Positions 41,825 through 50,434 of a DNA stretch of 64,000 nucleotides are shown in pieces. The notes under the pieces are model-generated. The model was given only the letters and a program-made list of their open reading frames with translations. It was not told where the DNA came from and ran no database searches. The position numbers and the translations under genes were made by a program. Within the stretch, counting starts at the first letter, position 1. The number at the start of each line of letters is the position of its first letter. The DNA comes from Actinomadura luteofluorescens. Lineage in GTDB: Bacteria; Actinomycetota; Actinomycetes; Streptosporangiales; Streptosporangiaceae. The stretch lies in NCBI RefSeq assembly GCF_013409365.1, contig NZ_JACCBA010000001.1, positions 124,001 through 188,000 of the forward strand. The letters run 5' to 3'.

Positions 41825-43753
41825 ATGAGACGACGCCTCACCGGCGGCGCCGGCGTGATCACCCTCACCGCCGCGCTCGCCGTCGCCCTCGTGCCGCCCG
41901 CGGCGGCGGCCGGACCCACGAGGTCCGCGCCGCGGCCGCCGGGCGGCCACCAGATCACGGTGCGGAACGGGGAGACGCAGCCGGTGTTCTCCCGCGCCGA
42001 CGCCGTCACCCAGACCGTGAACATCGAGACCACGGCCGACAGCGACCGCGACGGCGTGCGGGACCGCGTGCAGCTGCGGATCATGCGCCCCCGGGAGACC
42101 GACACCGCCGGGCTCAGGGTCCCGACGATCCTGGAGCCGAGCCCGTACTGGGCCGGGATCAAGGACGTCCCGAACCACCCGGTCGACATCGGCGACGCCG
42201 GGGCCCGCGCGCTCACCGGCACGCGCCGCGACCTCGCCGAGATCTTCCCCGGCTACTACGACAACTACTTCCTGCCCCGCGGCTACGCGGTCGCCGACCT
42301 GGACAGCATCGGGACGGGCGGCTCGACCGGCTGCCCGACCTCCGGCGACCGCAGCGAGCAGGCGGGCGCGAAGGCCGCCGTGGACTGGCTGAACGGGCGG
42401 GCCCGGGGCTGGACGCCGGACGGCGCGCCGGTGAAGGCGACCTGGTCCACCGGGAACGTCGGCATGATCGGCCAGTCCTACGACGGGACGCTGCCGAACA
42501 TGGCCGCCGCCACCGGCGTCGAGGGCCTGAAGGCCATCGTCCCGATCGCGGGGATCTCCAGCTGGTACGACTACTACCGCGCGGGCGGCGGCGTGGTCGC
42601 GCCCGGCGGGTACCAGGGCGAGGACCTGGACGTGCTGGCCAAGGCCGTGCTGACCCGCGAGCACCCCGAGGTCTGCGCGAAGGTCATCGACGGCATCGAG
42701 GCGGCGCAGGACCGCGAGACCGGCGACTACTCCGAGGTGTGGGCCGAGCGCGACTACGTCGGGCAGGCGCGGAAGGTGCGCGCCGCCGTCATGGTGGTGC
42801 ACGGGCTCAACGACTGGAACGTCAAGATCAAGAACTCCGTGCAGTGGTGGAACGCGCTGAAGGAGGCGGGCGTGCCGCGCAAGCTGTGGCTCCACCAGGG
42901 CAACCACTCCACCCCGTTCCGCTGGCGGGCCGAGGAGTGGCTGCGCCAGACGCTGCACTGGTTCGACCGCTACCTGTACGGCATCCGCAACGGGATCGAG
43001 CGCGAGCCGCGAGTGGACGTCCAGCACGCGGATGGAACGTGGGAGACGGCGAAGGACTGGCCCGTCCCCGGCACCCGCACCGTCCCGGTCAGCCTCAACG
43101 CCGGCGCGTCCGGGCAGCCGGGCATCCTCGGCCTCCGGCCCCGGCCCGGCGGGGAGCAGTCGTTCACGGACGCGGGCAAGACCCGCACGGCCGAGCAGCT
43201 CCTCGCGGACGAGGACCAGGCCGACCCGAACCGGCTCGCCTACCTGACCGGGCCGCTGGCCGGGCCCGTCCGGGTGGACGGCATCCCGTCGGTGTCCCTG
43301 CGGGCGTCCCTCGACGGCCGGTCGCCGTACCTGACGGCGCTGCTGGTCGACTACGGCACCGACACCCGTCCGACGGGCGCGCGGATCACCACCGGTGAGG
43401 AGTTCTGCTACGGCCAGAGCGTGCCGGGCGACTCCGGCTGCACGATCCGGCAGGCGCTGCACACCGAGACCGCTCCCTACAAGATCATCACGCGGGGGTG
43501 GCTGGACGCGCGGAACCGGCACGACATCGCCCGGACCGAGCCGATCGAGGCGGGGCGGGCCTACACCTTCCGGTGGGACCTCGAACCCACCGACTACACG
43601 GTGAAGGCCGGCCACCGGCTCGGCGTGATCCTGCTGTCCACCGACCACGACTACACGCTCCGCTACCCGGCGGGGACGAAGGTCGCCGTGCGGCCGGGCG
43701 TCAGCAGGGTGCTGCTGCCGCTGGCGCGGGGCGGACGGGAGTCGCTCGGATAA
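41825..43753 (+). CDS. Secreted Xaa-Pro dipeptidyl-peptidase, family S15
   Basis: Exported serine peptidase of 642 residues removing X-Pro dipeptides from peptide N-termini. The signal peptide is MRRRLTGGAGVITL and onward, with likely cleavage after AAAA near residue 28. The triad is S218 in GMIGQSYDG, D330 in HGLNDWNV and H361 in GNHSTPF. The C-terminal jelly-roll domain (from about 430) is typical of S15 and CocE/NonD enzymes. ATG 41825 follows CCAGGAGCCCC. It could supply peptides for uptake. Related cocaine-esterase-like enzymes are the alternative call. Confidence 0.88.
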   Translation: MRRRLTGGAGVITLTAALAVALVPPAAAAGPTRSAPRPPGGHQITVRNGETQPVFSRADAVTQTVNIETTADSDRDGVRDRVQLRIMRPRETDTAGLRVPTILEPSPYWAGIKDVPNHPVDIGDAGARALTGTRRDLAEIFPGYYDNYFLPRGYAVADLDSIGTGGSTGCPTSGDRSEQAGAKAAVDWLNGRARGWTPDGAPVKATWSTGNVGMIGQSYDGTLPNMAAATGVEGLKAIVPIAGISSWYDYYRAGGGVVAPGGYQGEDLDVLAKAVLTREHPEVCAKVIDGIEAAQDRETGDYSEVWAERDYVGQARKVRAAVMVVHGLNDWNVKIKNSVQWWNALKEAGVPRKLWLHQGNHSTPFRWRAEEWLRQTLHWFDRYLYGIRNGIEREPRVDVQHADGTWETAKDWPVPGTRTVPVSLNAGASGQPGILGLRPRPGGEQSFTDAGKTRTAEQLLADEDQADPNRLAYLTGPLAGPVRVDGIPSVSLRASLDGRSPYLTALLVDYGTDTRPTGARITTGEEFCYGQSVPGDSGCTIRQALHTETAPYKIITRGWLDARNRHDIARTEPIEAGRAYTFRWDLEPTDYTVKAGHRLGVILLSTDHDYTLRYPAGTKVAVRPGVSRVLLPLARGGRESLG

Positions 43754-43761
43754 CGCGGCGC

Positions 43762-43802
43762 GGCGGGCCGGGGGCGAGGGGCTTCCCTCCCCCGGCCCGC
43801 CC
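43762..43802. terminator. Large GC hairpin between convergent genes
   Basis: GGCGGGCCGGGGG with GAGGG pairs with CCCTCCCCCGGCCCGCC around a short CTT-containing loop. It fills almost the whole gap between the S15 peptidase stop and the crotonase stop. It probably ends both transcripts. Confidence 0.65.
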
Positions 43803-43804
43803 GC

Positions 43805-44632
43805 TCACGAGCCGAACACCTCGCGGAGGCGGCCGATCTGCTCGCGGCGCTCGGCGGCGCACTGCTCGTCGAGGGTGTTCTCCGCGGCCTGCCACAGCAG
43901 CCGCTTGGTGGCGGCGGCCGCGCCCGGGTTGACCGCCAGCAGGGCCTCCGCGAGGTCGCGGACAGCGCCGTCCAGGCCGTCGCGCGGGACGACGGTCTCG
44001 GCGAGCCCGATCCGGGCCGCCTCGTCGGCGAGCACCGTCCGGGCGGTCAGGCACAGCTCCAGGGCGCGCCCGACCCCCACGAGCTCGACCAGCGGCTTGG
44101 TGCCGGTCAGGTCCGGGACGAGCCCGAGCGCGGGCTCCTTCATGCAGAACTTGGCGTCCTCGGCGATCACGCGGATGTCGCAGGCCAGCGCGAGCTGGAA
44201 GCCGGCGCCGATGGCGTGGCCGTGCACCGCCGCGACCGAGACGATGTCGGGGCGCCGCAGCCAGGTGTAGCCCTCCTGCAGCCCGGCGATGAAGCGGTCG
44301 GTGCCCTCGGCGTCGGAGCCGTCGGTGAACCCCTCGCCGCCTCCGCCGCCGGAGAACATGCCGAGGTCGATGCCGGCCGAGAACGAGGGGCCCTCGCCCC
44401 GCAGGACGACGACGCGCACGCCCGCGGGCAGGGAGCGCCCGATCGCGGCGAGTCCGCGCCACGTCGCGAACGTCATGGCGTTGCGCCGCTCGGGCCGGTT
44501 CAGGGTGACGGTCGCCACCGCGCCGTCCACGTCCAGCCGCAGGCCCGCCTCGTCGAGACCGGGCGGGACCGGCTCCGTGCTTTCCGGCGCCGTGGCCGTT
44601 TCCGGCCTGCCGGCCGTGGTCGCGTCCCCCAT
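43805..44632 (-). CDS. Enoyl-CoA hydratase/isomerase family protein
   Basis: A crotonase-fold protein of 275 residues. NRPERRNAMTFATWRGL binds CoA. FSAGIDLGMF supplies the first oxyanion-hole segment and HGHAIGAGFQLALACD the second. KEPALGLVPDLTGT holds one of the acidic residues expected in hydratases or isomerases. The PDLTGT form is closer to isomerase-like crotonases than to classical hydratase PGAGGT. The first 35 residues are a low-complexity tail. ATG 44632 has AAGGAAG 7 nt upstream. Its role in fatty-acid or other CoA chemistry is not fixed by context. Confidence 0.82.
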   Translation of the reverse strand: MGDATTAGRPETATAPESTEPVPPGLDEAGLRLDVDGAVATVTLNRPERRNAMTFATWRGLAAIGRSLPAGVRVVVLRGEGPSFSAGIDLGMFSGGGGGEGFTDGSDAEGTDRFIAGLQEGYTWLRRPDIVSVAAVHGHAIGAGFQLALACDIRVIAEDAKFCMKEPALGLVPDLTGTKPLVELVGVGRALELCLTARTVLADEAARIGLAETVVPRDGLDGAVRDLAEALLAVNPGAAAATKRLLWQAAENTLDEQCAAERREQIGRLREVFGS

Positions 44633-44778
44633 GGGTCTTCCTTCCGATGAGCGTTCGGGTCCCGTCCCGCCGTCCACGGGACGGGACCCGCAATCCTGTC
44701 CGCCGCCGCGACCGAACCTTACTCGGTCGGTCGCGGCGCCGGGTCAGGCGGTGCGCTCATCCGGGGGCCGGTGTCCGG

Positions 44779-44991
44779 TCAGGACTTCTTGCCCCGGGTC
44801 GCGCCACCGCGACCGCGCAGGTTGACGCCGGACTCGGTCAGAATCCGGTGGATGAAACCGTACGAGCGGCCGGTGGCGGCTGCCAGGGCGCGGATGCTCT
44901 CGCCGGAGTCGTACCTCTTCTTCAGGTCCGCCGCCAGCTTGTCGCGCTCGGCACCGGTCACGCGGGTGCCCTTCTTCAGGGTCTCGGCCAC
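44779..44991 (-). CDS. Small helix-turn-helix DNA-binding protein, 70 aa
   Basis: A basic protein with one homeodomain-like HTH, SIRALAAATGRSYGFIHRIL, and a Lys/Arg/Gly tail (RGRGGATRGKKS). It is common and well conserved in actinobacteria but I know of no assigned target. I chose the GTG at 44991 because GGGAGG lies 6 nt upstream and the conserved sequence starts AETLKKGTRVTG. An ATG 16 codons earlier lacks support. It stands alone between crotonase and ABC-F genes on the same strand. Confidence 0.8.
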   Translation of the reverse strand: MAETLKKGTRVTGAERDKLAADLKKRYDSGESIRALAAATGRSYGFIHRILTESGVNLRGRGGATRGKKS

Positions 44992-45107
44992 GAGTACCTC
45001 CCGTAGTGATGTGGTGACCGCTGCGTTATCCCCCGCCATGATCAGTCATTCCCGCCGGTTCGGCTACCCACTCGGCCAGAAAAGATCTGCGGAAGTCACT
45101 CCGCAGG

Positions 45108-46706
45108 TCACGCGAGGGCCACCAGATCGGCAAACTCGTCACTCCAGATGTCTTCCACACCATCGGGGAGCAAAATCACTCTTTCCGGTGCGAGCGCCTC
45201 CACCGCGCCCTCGTCGTGGGTCACCATGACGATCGCTCCGGCGAACGTCCGCAGCGCCGCGAGGATCTCCTCGCGGCTCGCCGGGTCGAGGTTGTTCGTG
45301 GGCTCGTCCAGCAGCAGCACGTTGGCGCTGGAGACCACGAGCATCGCCAGTGCCAGCCTGGTCTTCTCGCCGCCGGACAGCACCCCGGCGGGCTTGTCGA
45401 CGTCGTCGCCGGAGAACAGGAACGAGCCGAGGATCTTGCGGACCTCGACCGGCGCCATGCCGGGGGCGGCGGACTGCATGTTCTCCAGGACGGACCGCTC
45501 GACCTCCAGCAACTCGTGCTCCTGGGCGTAGTAGCCGAGACGCAGCCCGTGCCCGGCCACGACCGTTCCGGTGTCGGCCTTGTCGACCCCCGCCAGCAGC
45601 CGCAGAAGCGTCGTTTTCCCGGCGCCGTTCAGGCCCAGAATGACGACCCGGCTGCCGCGGTCGATGGCCAGGTCGACGTCGGTGAATATCTCCAAAGATC
45701 CGTACGATTTCGACAAACCCTCCGCGGTGAGGGGAGTTTTGCCACACGGAGCCGGGTCCGGGAAACGAATTTTGGCCACCTTGTCGGCCTGCCGCTCGCC
45801 CTCGACGCCCGCCAGCAGCTGCCGGGCCCGCCGGTCCATCTGCTGGGCCGCCTTGGCCTTGGTGGCCTTGGCGCGCATCTTGTCGGCCTGCGACAGCAGC
45901 GCCGACGCCTGCCGCTGCGCGTTCGCCGACTCGCGCTTGCGGCGCCGCTCGTCGGTCTCCCGCTGGTCGAGGTACTTCTTCCAGCCGACGTTGTAGATGT
46001 CGATCACGCTGCGGTTGGCGTCCAGGTGGAACACCCGGTTGACCACCGCGTCCAGCAGCTCCACGTCGTGGCTGATCACGACGAGGCCGCCCTGGTGGCC
46101 CTTGAGGAAGTCGCGCAGCCAGACGATCGAGTCGGCGTCCAGGTGGTTGGTGGGCTCGTCCAGCAGCAGGGTGTCGGCGCCGGAGAACAGGATGCGCGCC
46201 AGCTCGACGCGCCGCCGCTGGCCGCCCGACAGCGTGCCGAGCGGCTGGGTCAGGACGCGGTCCGGCAGGCCGAGGCTGGAGGCGATCGAGGCGGCCTCGG
46301 CCTCCGCGCTGTAGCCGCCGAGGACGTGCAGCCGCTCCTCCAGCCGCCCGTACCGGCGGACGGCCTTGTCGCGCCCGGCGCCGGTCGCGGTCGCCATCGC
46401 CTCCTCGGCGGCGCGCAGCTCGCGGATCACCTCGTCCAGCCCGCGGGCCGACAGGATCCGGTCGCGCGCCAGCTCGTCCAGGTCGACGCCGCGGGGGTCC
46501 TGCGGGAGGTAGCCGATGGTCCCGGAGGACGTCACGGCGCCCTGCGCGGGCGGCGCCTCGCCCGCCAGGACCTTGGTGAGGGTGGTCTTGCCGGCGCCGT
46601 TGCGGCCGACGAAGCCGACCCGGTCGCCGGGGTTGACCCGGAAGCTGGCGGCCTCGATCAGCAGCCGGGGTCCGGCGCGCAGCTCGATGTCTTTCGCGAT
46701 GATCAC
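45108..46706 (-). CDS. ABC-F family ATPase (ribosome-associated)
   Basis: A 532-residue protein with two ATPase domains and no membrane helices. P-loops are GRNGAGKTT (34-42) and GLNGAGKTT, with signatures LSGGQRRRVELAR and LSGGEKTRLALAM. Both Walker B motifs read LLLDEPTNHLD or LLLDEPTNNLD. The linker between domains is charged and helical, rich in Lys, Arg and Gln, as in ABC-F proteins that reach the ribosomal P or E site. It could be a housekeeping factor of the EttA kind or an antibiotic target-protection protein; the linker alone cannot tell. The GTG start at 46706 is preceded by a long hairpin leader, as in many inducible members. Confidence 0.9.
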   Translation of the reverse strand: MIIAKDIELRAGPRLLIEAASFRVNPGDRVGFVGRNGAGKTTLTKVLAGEAPPAQGAVTSSGTIGYLPQDPRGVDLDELARDRILSARGLDEVIRELRAAEEAMATATGAGRDKAVRRYGRLEERLHVLGGYSAEAEAASIASSLGLPDRVLTQPLGTLSGGQRRRVELARILFSGADTLLLDEPTNHLDADSIVWLRDFLKGHQGGLVVISHDVELLDAVVNRVFHLDANRSVIDIYNVGWKKYLDQRETDERRRKRESANAQRQASALLSQADKMRAKATKAKAAQQMDRRARQLLAGVEGERQADKVAKIRFPDPAPCGKTPLTAEGLSKSYGSLEIFTDVDLAIDRGSRVVILGLNGAGKTTLLRLLAGVDKADTGTVVAGHGLRLGYYAQEHELLEVERSVLENMQSAAPGMAPVEVRKILGSFLFSGDDVDKPAGVLSGGEKTRLALAMLVVSSANVLLLDEPTNNLDPASREEILAALRTFAGAIVMVTHDEGAVEALAPERVILLPDGVEDIWSDEFADLVALA

Positions 46707-46739
46707 AGTGACAGGGCTCCCCTGACGGACGGCTCGGAG

Positions 46740-46799
46740 GACAGGCACGAAGAAGCGCGCCGCGCGGTCCTGTGACCGGGGCGCGCTGTGCGGCCTGTC
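46740..46799 (-). promoter_or_regulatory. Nested hairpin in the ABC-F leader
   Basis: In the minus-strand leader, GACAGGC (46793-46799) pairs with GCCTGTC (46740-46746). Inside it AGCGCGCC (46780-46787) pairs with GGCGCGCT (46754-46761), and an inner GGTC-ACAG-GACC hairpin lies at the centre. It ends 34 nt before the GTG. There is no U-tract. It may be a transcription attenuator or a translational control element, as known upstream of some resistance ABC-F genes. Mechanism and inducer are inferred. Confidence 0.5.
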
Positions 46800-46977
46800 A
46801 GTTCGGGAGCGGAACCATTCGCCCAGTGTACGTGAAGCCGGGCCGGTCCCGGCCATCGCGGAGCCCGCCCGGTTCCGATGTGTAGACGCCGGGGGCGGGG
46901 CCAGGATGGGAAGTGGCGGCGCGTGCGGCGGGACGACACCGGGGCCACGGTCCCCGGCACGGAGGAGTGTGAGGCAG

Positions 46978-47775
46978 ATGACGCACGTCACGAGCAACGC
47001 GCCGGACGGAACGCCCGCCTGGCTGGACATCGGCGTCCCCGACCTCGACCGCGCCAAGACGTTCTACGGGACCCTCTTGGGCTGGCAGTTCGAGGACGCG
47101 GGGCCGGAGGCGGGGCACTACAACCTGTGCACCCTGCGCGGCGAGCCCGTCGCCGGGATGATGCGCAACCCGGAGGGCGAGGCGGAGGTCTACTGGTGGG
47201 CGGTCTACTTCGCCGCCGGCGACTGCGACGGGTTCGTGAAGCGCGCCGTCGACGCCGGCGGTGAGATCGTCGTCCCGGCCATGGACGTCATGGACCGCGG
47301 GCGCATGGCGATCGTCCGCGACCCGCAGGGGGCGCAGTTCGGGCTGTGGGAGGGCCGCGCCCACCCGGGCTCGCGGATCGTCAACGAGCCCGGCTCGTTC
47401 GTGTGGAACGAGCTCGTCACGCGCGACTCGGCGGCGGCCGGGGAGTTCTACAGGGCGGTGTTCGGCTACGAGCTGGAGCCGATGCCGGGCGACATGGACT
47501 ACACCCTCCTGAAGCGGCCGGGCGACGGCCGCTACATCGGCGGCATCTTCGGCGGATCCGAGATCCGCCTCGGCGGCGGCGAGCACCCCGCCTCGTCCTG
47601 GGCGACGTACTTCGCGGTCGACGACGCCGACGAGGCGGTCCGCAAGGTCCGCGCGGGCGGCGGCGCCGCCGACTCCGAGCCGGAGAACACCCCGTACGGG
47701 CGGACGGCCGCCGTCCGCGATCCCTTCGGGGTCCCGTTCAACGTGATGAGGCCCGCGCAGGAGCCGCAGTCCTGA
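46978..47775 (+). CDS. VOC family protein with two glyoxalase/dioxygenase-like domains
   Basis: A soluble protein of 265 residues made of two tandem vicinal-oxygen-chelate domains (about 10-130 and 140-260). Each starts with the family turn, PAWLDIGVPDLDRAKTFYG and FVWNELVTRDSAAAGEFYR. Each ends in DPQGAQFGLWEG or DPFGVPFNVM. It resembles hydroxylase-like VOC proteins of actinobacteria with no fixed substrate. ATG 46978 lies behind GGAGGAG. It is divergent from the ABC-F gene and converges on the AIM24 operon. Confidence 0.88.
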   Translation: MTHVTSNAPDGTPAWLDIGVPDLDRAKTFYGTLLGWQFEDAGPEAGHYNLCTLRGEPVAGMMRNPEGEAEVYWWAVYFAAGDCDGFVKRAVDAGGEIVVPAMDVMDRGRMAIVRDPQGAQFGLWEGRAHPGSRIVNEPGSFVWNELVTRDSAAAGEFYRAVFGYELEPMPGDMDYTLLKRPGDGRYIGGIFGGSEIRLGGGEHPASSWATYFAVDDADEAVRKVRAGGGAADSEPENTPYGRTAAVRDPFGVPFNVMRPAQEPQS

Positions 47776-47785
47776 GCCGGCGCCG

Positions 47786-47818
47786 CCCGGGGCCGGACGC
47801 GCTCCGTCCGGCCCCGGG
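47786..47818. terminator. Perfect 14-bp stem hairpin between convergent genes
   Basis: CCCGGGGCCGGACG (47786-47799) and its exact complement (47805-47818) enclose a 5-nt loop CGCTC. It lies between the VOC stop (47775) and the AIM24 stop (47821), so it can serve as a bidirectional terminator. Confidence 0.75.
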
Positions 47819-47820
47819 GG

Positions 47821-48582
47821 TCAGCTCTGGCGTTCGGCAGCGAGCCGCTGTGTGATCGTGTGCTGGAGGCGCTGGAGGCCGGACGTGCCGACCAGCCCGA
47901 TCTGGCCCTCGAGGTCGCGCAGCAGGACGTCCTCGTTCATCACGACCTCCGACGACTGCATCATCACGGTGCCCTGGCCGGTGAAGTCGAACTGGTGCTC
48001 CTCGCCGGACGAGCCGCCGATCCCGAAGATCATCCGGGCGGCGCCGAACGCGCCGCGCATGTAGGAGTGGTCGTAGTGGTGGCACGGCGACGGGCAGTCG
48101 GCCCAGCCGAGCAGCGCCTGCGGGTCGACGCGGATCGGCGGTTCGACGAAGTGCACGGGCCCGTTGGAGGCGGCGACGAACCGCCCCGTGCCGATCAGGG
48201 TCAGGAACCCGGGGATGATCGACTGCTTCAGCTCCAGGCCCGGCTCGAAGGCGAGCAGGTTCCCCGCCCGGACGGTGAGGTTGCCCTCCTCCAGATCGAA
48301 GGAGTTGACGTCGAACCCGCGGTCGGCGAGGACGAGCTTGCCCTGCCCCTGCGCGACGATCCAGTCCTGCGCGTACAGCGGGGAGTTGAAGGTGTGCGCG
48401 ACGAGGGAGTCCAGCGGGCCGGCCGACAGCGCCTCGAACCTGATCTGCCCGTAGTAGGCGATCATCTTGCCCTTCTGCGCGAACCACTGCCCGTTGAGGT
48501 CGACGCTGAAGGCGTAGGGGTTGACGTTGTCGTTGGACGGCAGCGTCGTGGGGTTCCAGGTCTGCGTCCCGAACGTGCTCAC
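47821..48582 (-). CDS. AIM24 family protein, third gene of the trio
   Basis: A 253-residue soluble beta-rich protein. It shows the AIM24 pattern of short strands with Gly turns, such as GQGKLVLADRG and GQGTVMMQSSE. It differs from its two paralogues by an insertion with CPSPCHHYDHSY near residue 150, a possible metal site. The GTG at 48582 has AGGAAG upstream and lies 2 nt after the previous stop. The family is named after a yeast mitochondrial protein; no bacterial role is firmly known. Confidence 0.82.
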   Translation of the reverse strand: MSTFGTQTWNPTTLPSNDNVNPYAFSVDLNGQWFAQKGKMIAYYGQIRFEALSAGPLDSLVAHTFNSPLYAQDWIVAQGQGKLVLADRGFDVNSFDLEEGNLTVRAGNLLAFEPGLELKQSIIPGFLTLIGTGRFVAASNGPVHFVEPPIRVDPQALLGWADCPSPCHHYDHSYMRGAFGAARMIFGIGGSSGEEHQFDFTGQGTVMMQSSEVVMNEDVLLRDLEGQIGLVGTSGLQRLQHTITQRLAAERQS

Positions 48583-48584
48583 GG

Positions 48585-49238
48585 TCAGATCTTCCTCTCG
48601 CTGGCCTGGACGTAGACGACGCCGGAGCCGCTCAGCTCCAGCTGGAAGCCCTCGCCGGAGCCGCGCCCGATGAGGTCGCGCAGCCCCACCGCCGTGGTGA
48701 GCTTGTTCTGCACCTGGCCGCGGTGGGCCACGTACGCCTGCGGGTCGACGTGGACGGGGCGCTGCGGGGTGATCGGCAGCTCCATCACGCCGCCGTGCGA
48801 CAGCAGCGCGCACGCGCCGTGCCCGGTGAGCGTCGTGGTGAACAGGCCCTGCCCGGTGACCGCGCCGCGCACGATGCCGCGCACGCCGCCCTGCTCGCCC
48901 ATGAACATGGTCCCGACCTGCAGGGTCGCGTCGTGCACCAGCAGCCGGTCGGCCTCGGCGTACAGGGTGTCGGCGCCGTTCAGCTCGACGACGGACACAT
49001 GCAGCCCGCCGTGGCCGAACATGACGCTGCCCTGGCCGGTGACGTGCATCATCGCGCTGTGCTCGCCGGCGACGGCCCGTCCGAGGGCGCCGCCGACGCC
49101 CTGACCCGCCGTGGTGCTCGGGGCGAACGACACCGGGCCGGTGTAGGCCAGCATCGCGCCGCGCTTGCTGTAGACCTCCTGCCCCGGCCCGATCGCCACC
49201 TGGAGCATCTTGGAATTGATCGACTGGTAGCCGGGCAT
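48585..49238 (-). CDS. AIM24 family protein, second gene of the trio
   Basis: A 217-residue protein with the AIM24 fold: KRGAMLAYTGPVSF, GQGSVMFGHGGLHVSVVEL, GQGLFTTTLTGHGACALLS and GSGVVYVQASERKI at the end. ATG 49238 shares its first base with the stop of the preceding gene (TGATG), so the trio is translationally coupled. It has no enzymatic motif or signal peptide. Function is unknown. It is closest in layout to the first gene. Confidence 0.85.
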   Translation of the reverse strand: MPGYQSINSKMLQVAIGPGQEVYSKRGAMLAYTGPVSFAPSTTAGQGVGGALGRAVAGEHSAMMHVTGQGSVMFGHGGLHVSVVELNGADTLYAEADRLLVHDATLQVGTMFMGEQGGVRGIVRGAVTGQGLFTTTLTGHGACALLSHGGVMELPITPQRPVHVDPQAYVAHRGQVQNKLTTAVGLRDLIGRGSGEGFQLELSGSGVVYVQASERKI

Positions 49239-49876
49239 CAGATCTCCAGAATCCCGCCGCGCTCGGCCGGCTGGACGTAGACCAGCCCGTGCCCCTGGTA
49301 CCGGAACTGCACGCTCTCCCCCGATCCCTGGCCGATCACCGTCCGCCAGTTGACGTCGGTGACCACGTCCTGCTGAAGCCGCCCGTGGTGGCAGACGTAG
49401 GCGTGCGGGTCGACGCACAGCGGCGTCTGCGGCGTCACCTCCAGGGCGATGGCCGGGCCCTGCGACAGGACCGCCACCGTCCCGTGGCCCTCGACCTTGG
49501 TGGTGGCGAGGCCCTGGCCGGTGCCCATCCCCCGCAGGCCGACGAACTGCACGCCCGTCTGCAGGTTCCCGTCGAGCGCGAGGAGGCTCTCCGACTCCAC
49601 GAACAGGGTGTCGCCCGTGAGCTGGACGAGCGTCACCTCCGTCGCCTCGCTCGCCAGGTAGACCGTCCCCTGTCCCGTGATCTCCATGAGGGTCATGCCC
49701 TCGCCGGCGATCCTGCGCTTGAGGGCACCGCGCAGGCCCTCGCCGCCCGTCATGCCCTGCCGCTTGAACGCCATCTGGCCCTCGTAGGCCACCATCGAGC
49801 CGTTCAGCGCCCGGATCGTCTCGCCGCCCAGGTCGACGGCGAGCATCTTCGAGCCGTTCATTCGAAATTGCGCCAC
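49238..49876 (-). CDS. AIM24 family protein, first gene of the trio
   Basis: A 212-residue AIM24 protein. MNGSKMLAVDLGGE is followed by NGSMVAYEGQMAFKRQG, EITGQGTVYLASEA, VEGHGTVAVLSQG and GHGLVYVQPAERGGI, near identical in layout to Streptomyces relatives I recall. I chose GTG 49876 because homologues start (M)AQFR at this point; no clear ribosome site precedes it. It opens an operon of three paralogues. Function is unknown. Confidence 0.85.
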   Translation of the reverse strand: MAQFRMNGSKMLAVDLGGETIRALNGSMVAYEGQMAFKRQGMTGGEGLRGALKRRIAGEGMTLMEITGQGTVYLASEATEVTLVQLTGDTLFVESESLLALDGNLQTGVQFVGLRGMGTGQGLATTKVEGHGTVAVLSQGPAIALEVTPQTPLCVDPHAYVCHHGRLQQDVVTDVNWRTVIGQGSGESVQFRYQGHGLVYVQPAERGGILEI

Positions 49877-49943
49877 GAAGCGAGAAGATACAGCCCGGCG
49901 CGTTGCCGGTCCGCCCGGTGCGCCGATCGGCAAGGATGAGCAC

Positions 49944-50339
49944 ATGTGGATCGCTCCCGAACGCCGCAGTCTCAGCCGGTGGGCCGTCCCAGGGCTCGTC
50001 CTGGGCGCCGGTGTGGTGGTCGGGGCCGTGCTGGCCGCCGACGGGCGGTCCGGGACGGCCCTCATCACGCTGGCCGCGCTGGCCGGATACGCGGCCTACC
50101 TCGCCTACCGCCGCAACGAGCCCGCGCTGCCGCTCAGTGAGGGGTTCGGGTCGGGCACCCGGGCCCGCGCGCACCTGCGGGCCGCCGCCATGACGGGCGA
50201 CGTGCTGACCGTCGCGGTCGTCGGCGGCCTCGTGGTGCAGGCGCTGCGCGGTGCCGACATCACCGCCTACGTGTGGCTGGCGGCCGTCGCCGGCGTGACG
50301 TACCTGCTGTCGGCGGTCGCCGGGGGCCGCGGCCTGTGA
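49944..50339 (+). CDS. Small integral membrane protein, 131 aa
   Basis: Four hydrophobic helices (about 13-30, 37-55, 82-100 and 108-127) separated by short loops; the middle loop RRNEPALPLSEGFGSGTRAR is cytosolic by the positive-inside rule. I do not recognise the family. ATG 49944 is close to GGCAAGGATGAGCAC, which holds a fair ribosome site. It is divergent from the AIM24 operon by 67 bp. No partner is evident. Confidence 0.65.
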   Translation: MWIAPERRSLSRWAVPGLVLGAGVVVGAVLAADGRSGTALITLAALAGYAAYLAYRRNEPALPLSEGFGSGTRARAHLRAAAMTGDVLTVAVVGGLVVQALRGADITAYVWLAAVAGVTYLLSAVAGGRGL

Positions 50340-50434
50340 CCGGGCACCGACCGGCCGTGTGAGCTGCGGGAACAGTCGGTTAACTTCTCCTGACAAATGC
50401 GGTTTCGCGGGTTCGGACGCGGCATGATGCGCCT

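Noticed and set aside
46707..46960. A leader peptide upstream of the ABC-F gene
   Set aside because: The open frame there has no ribosome site and a composition like non-coding GC-rich sequence.
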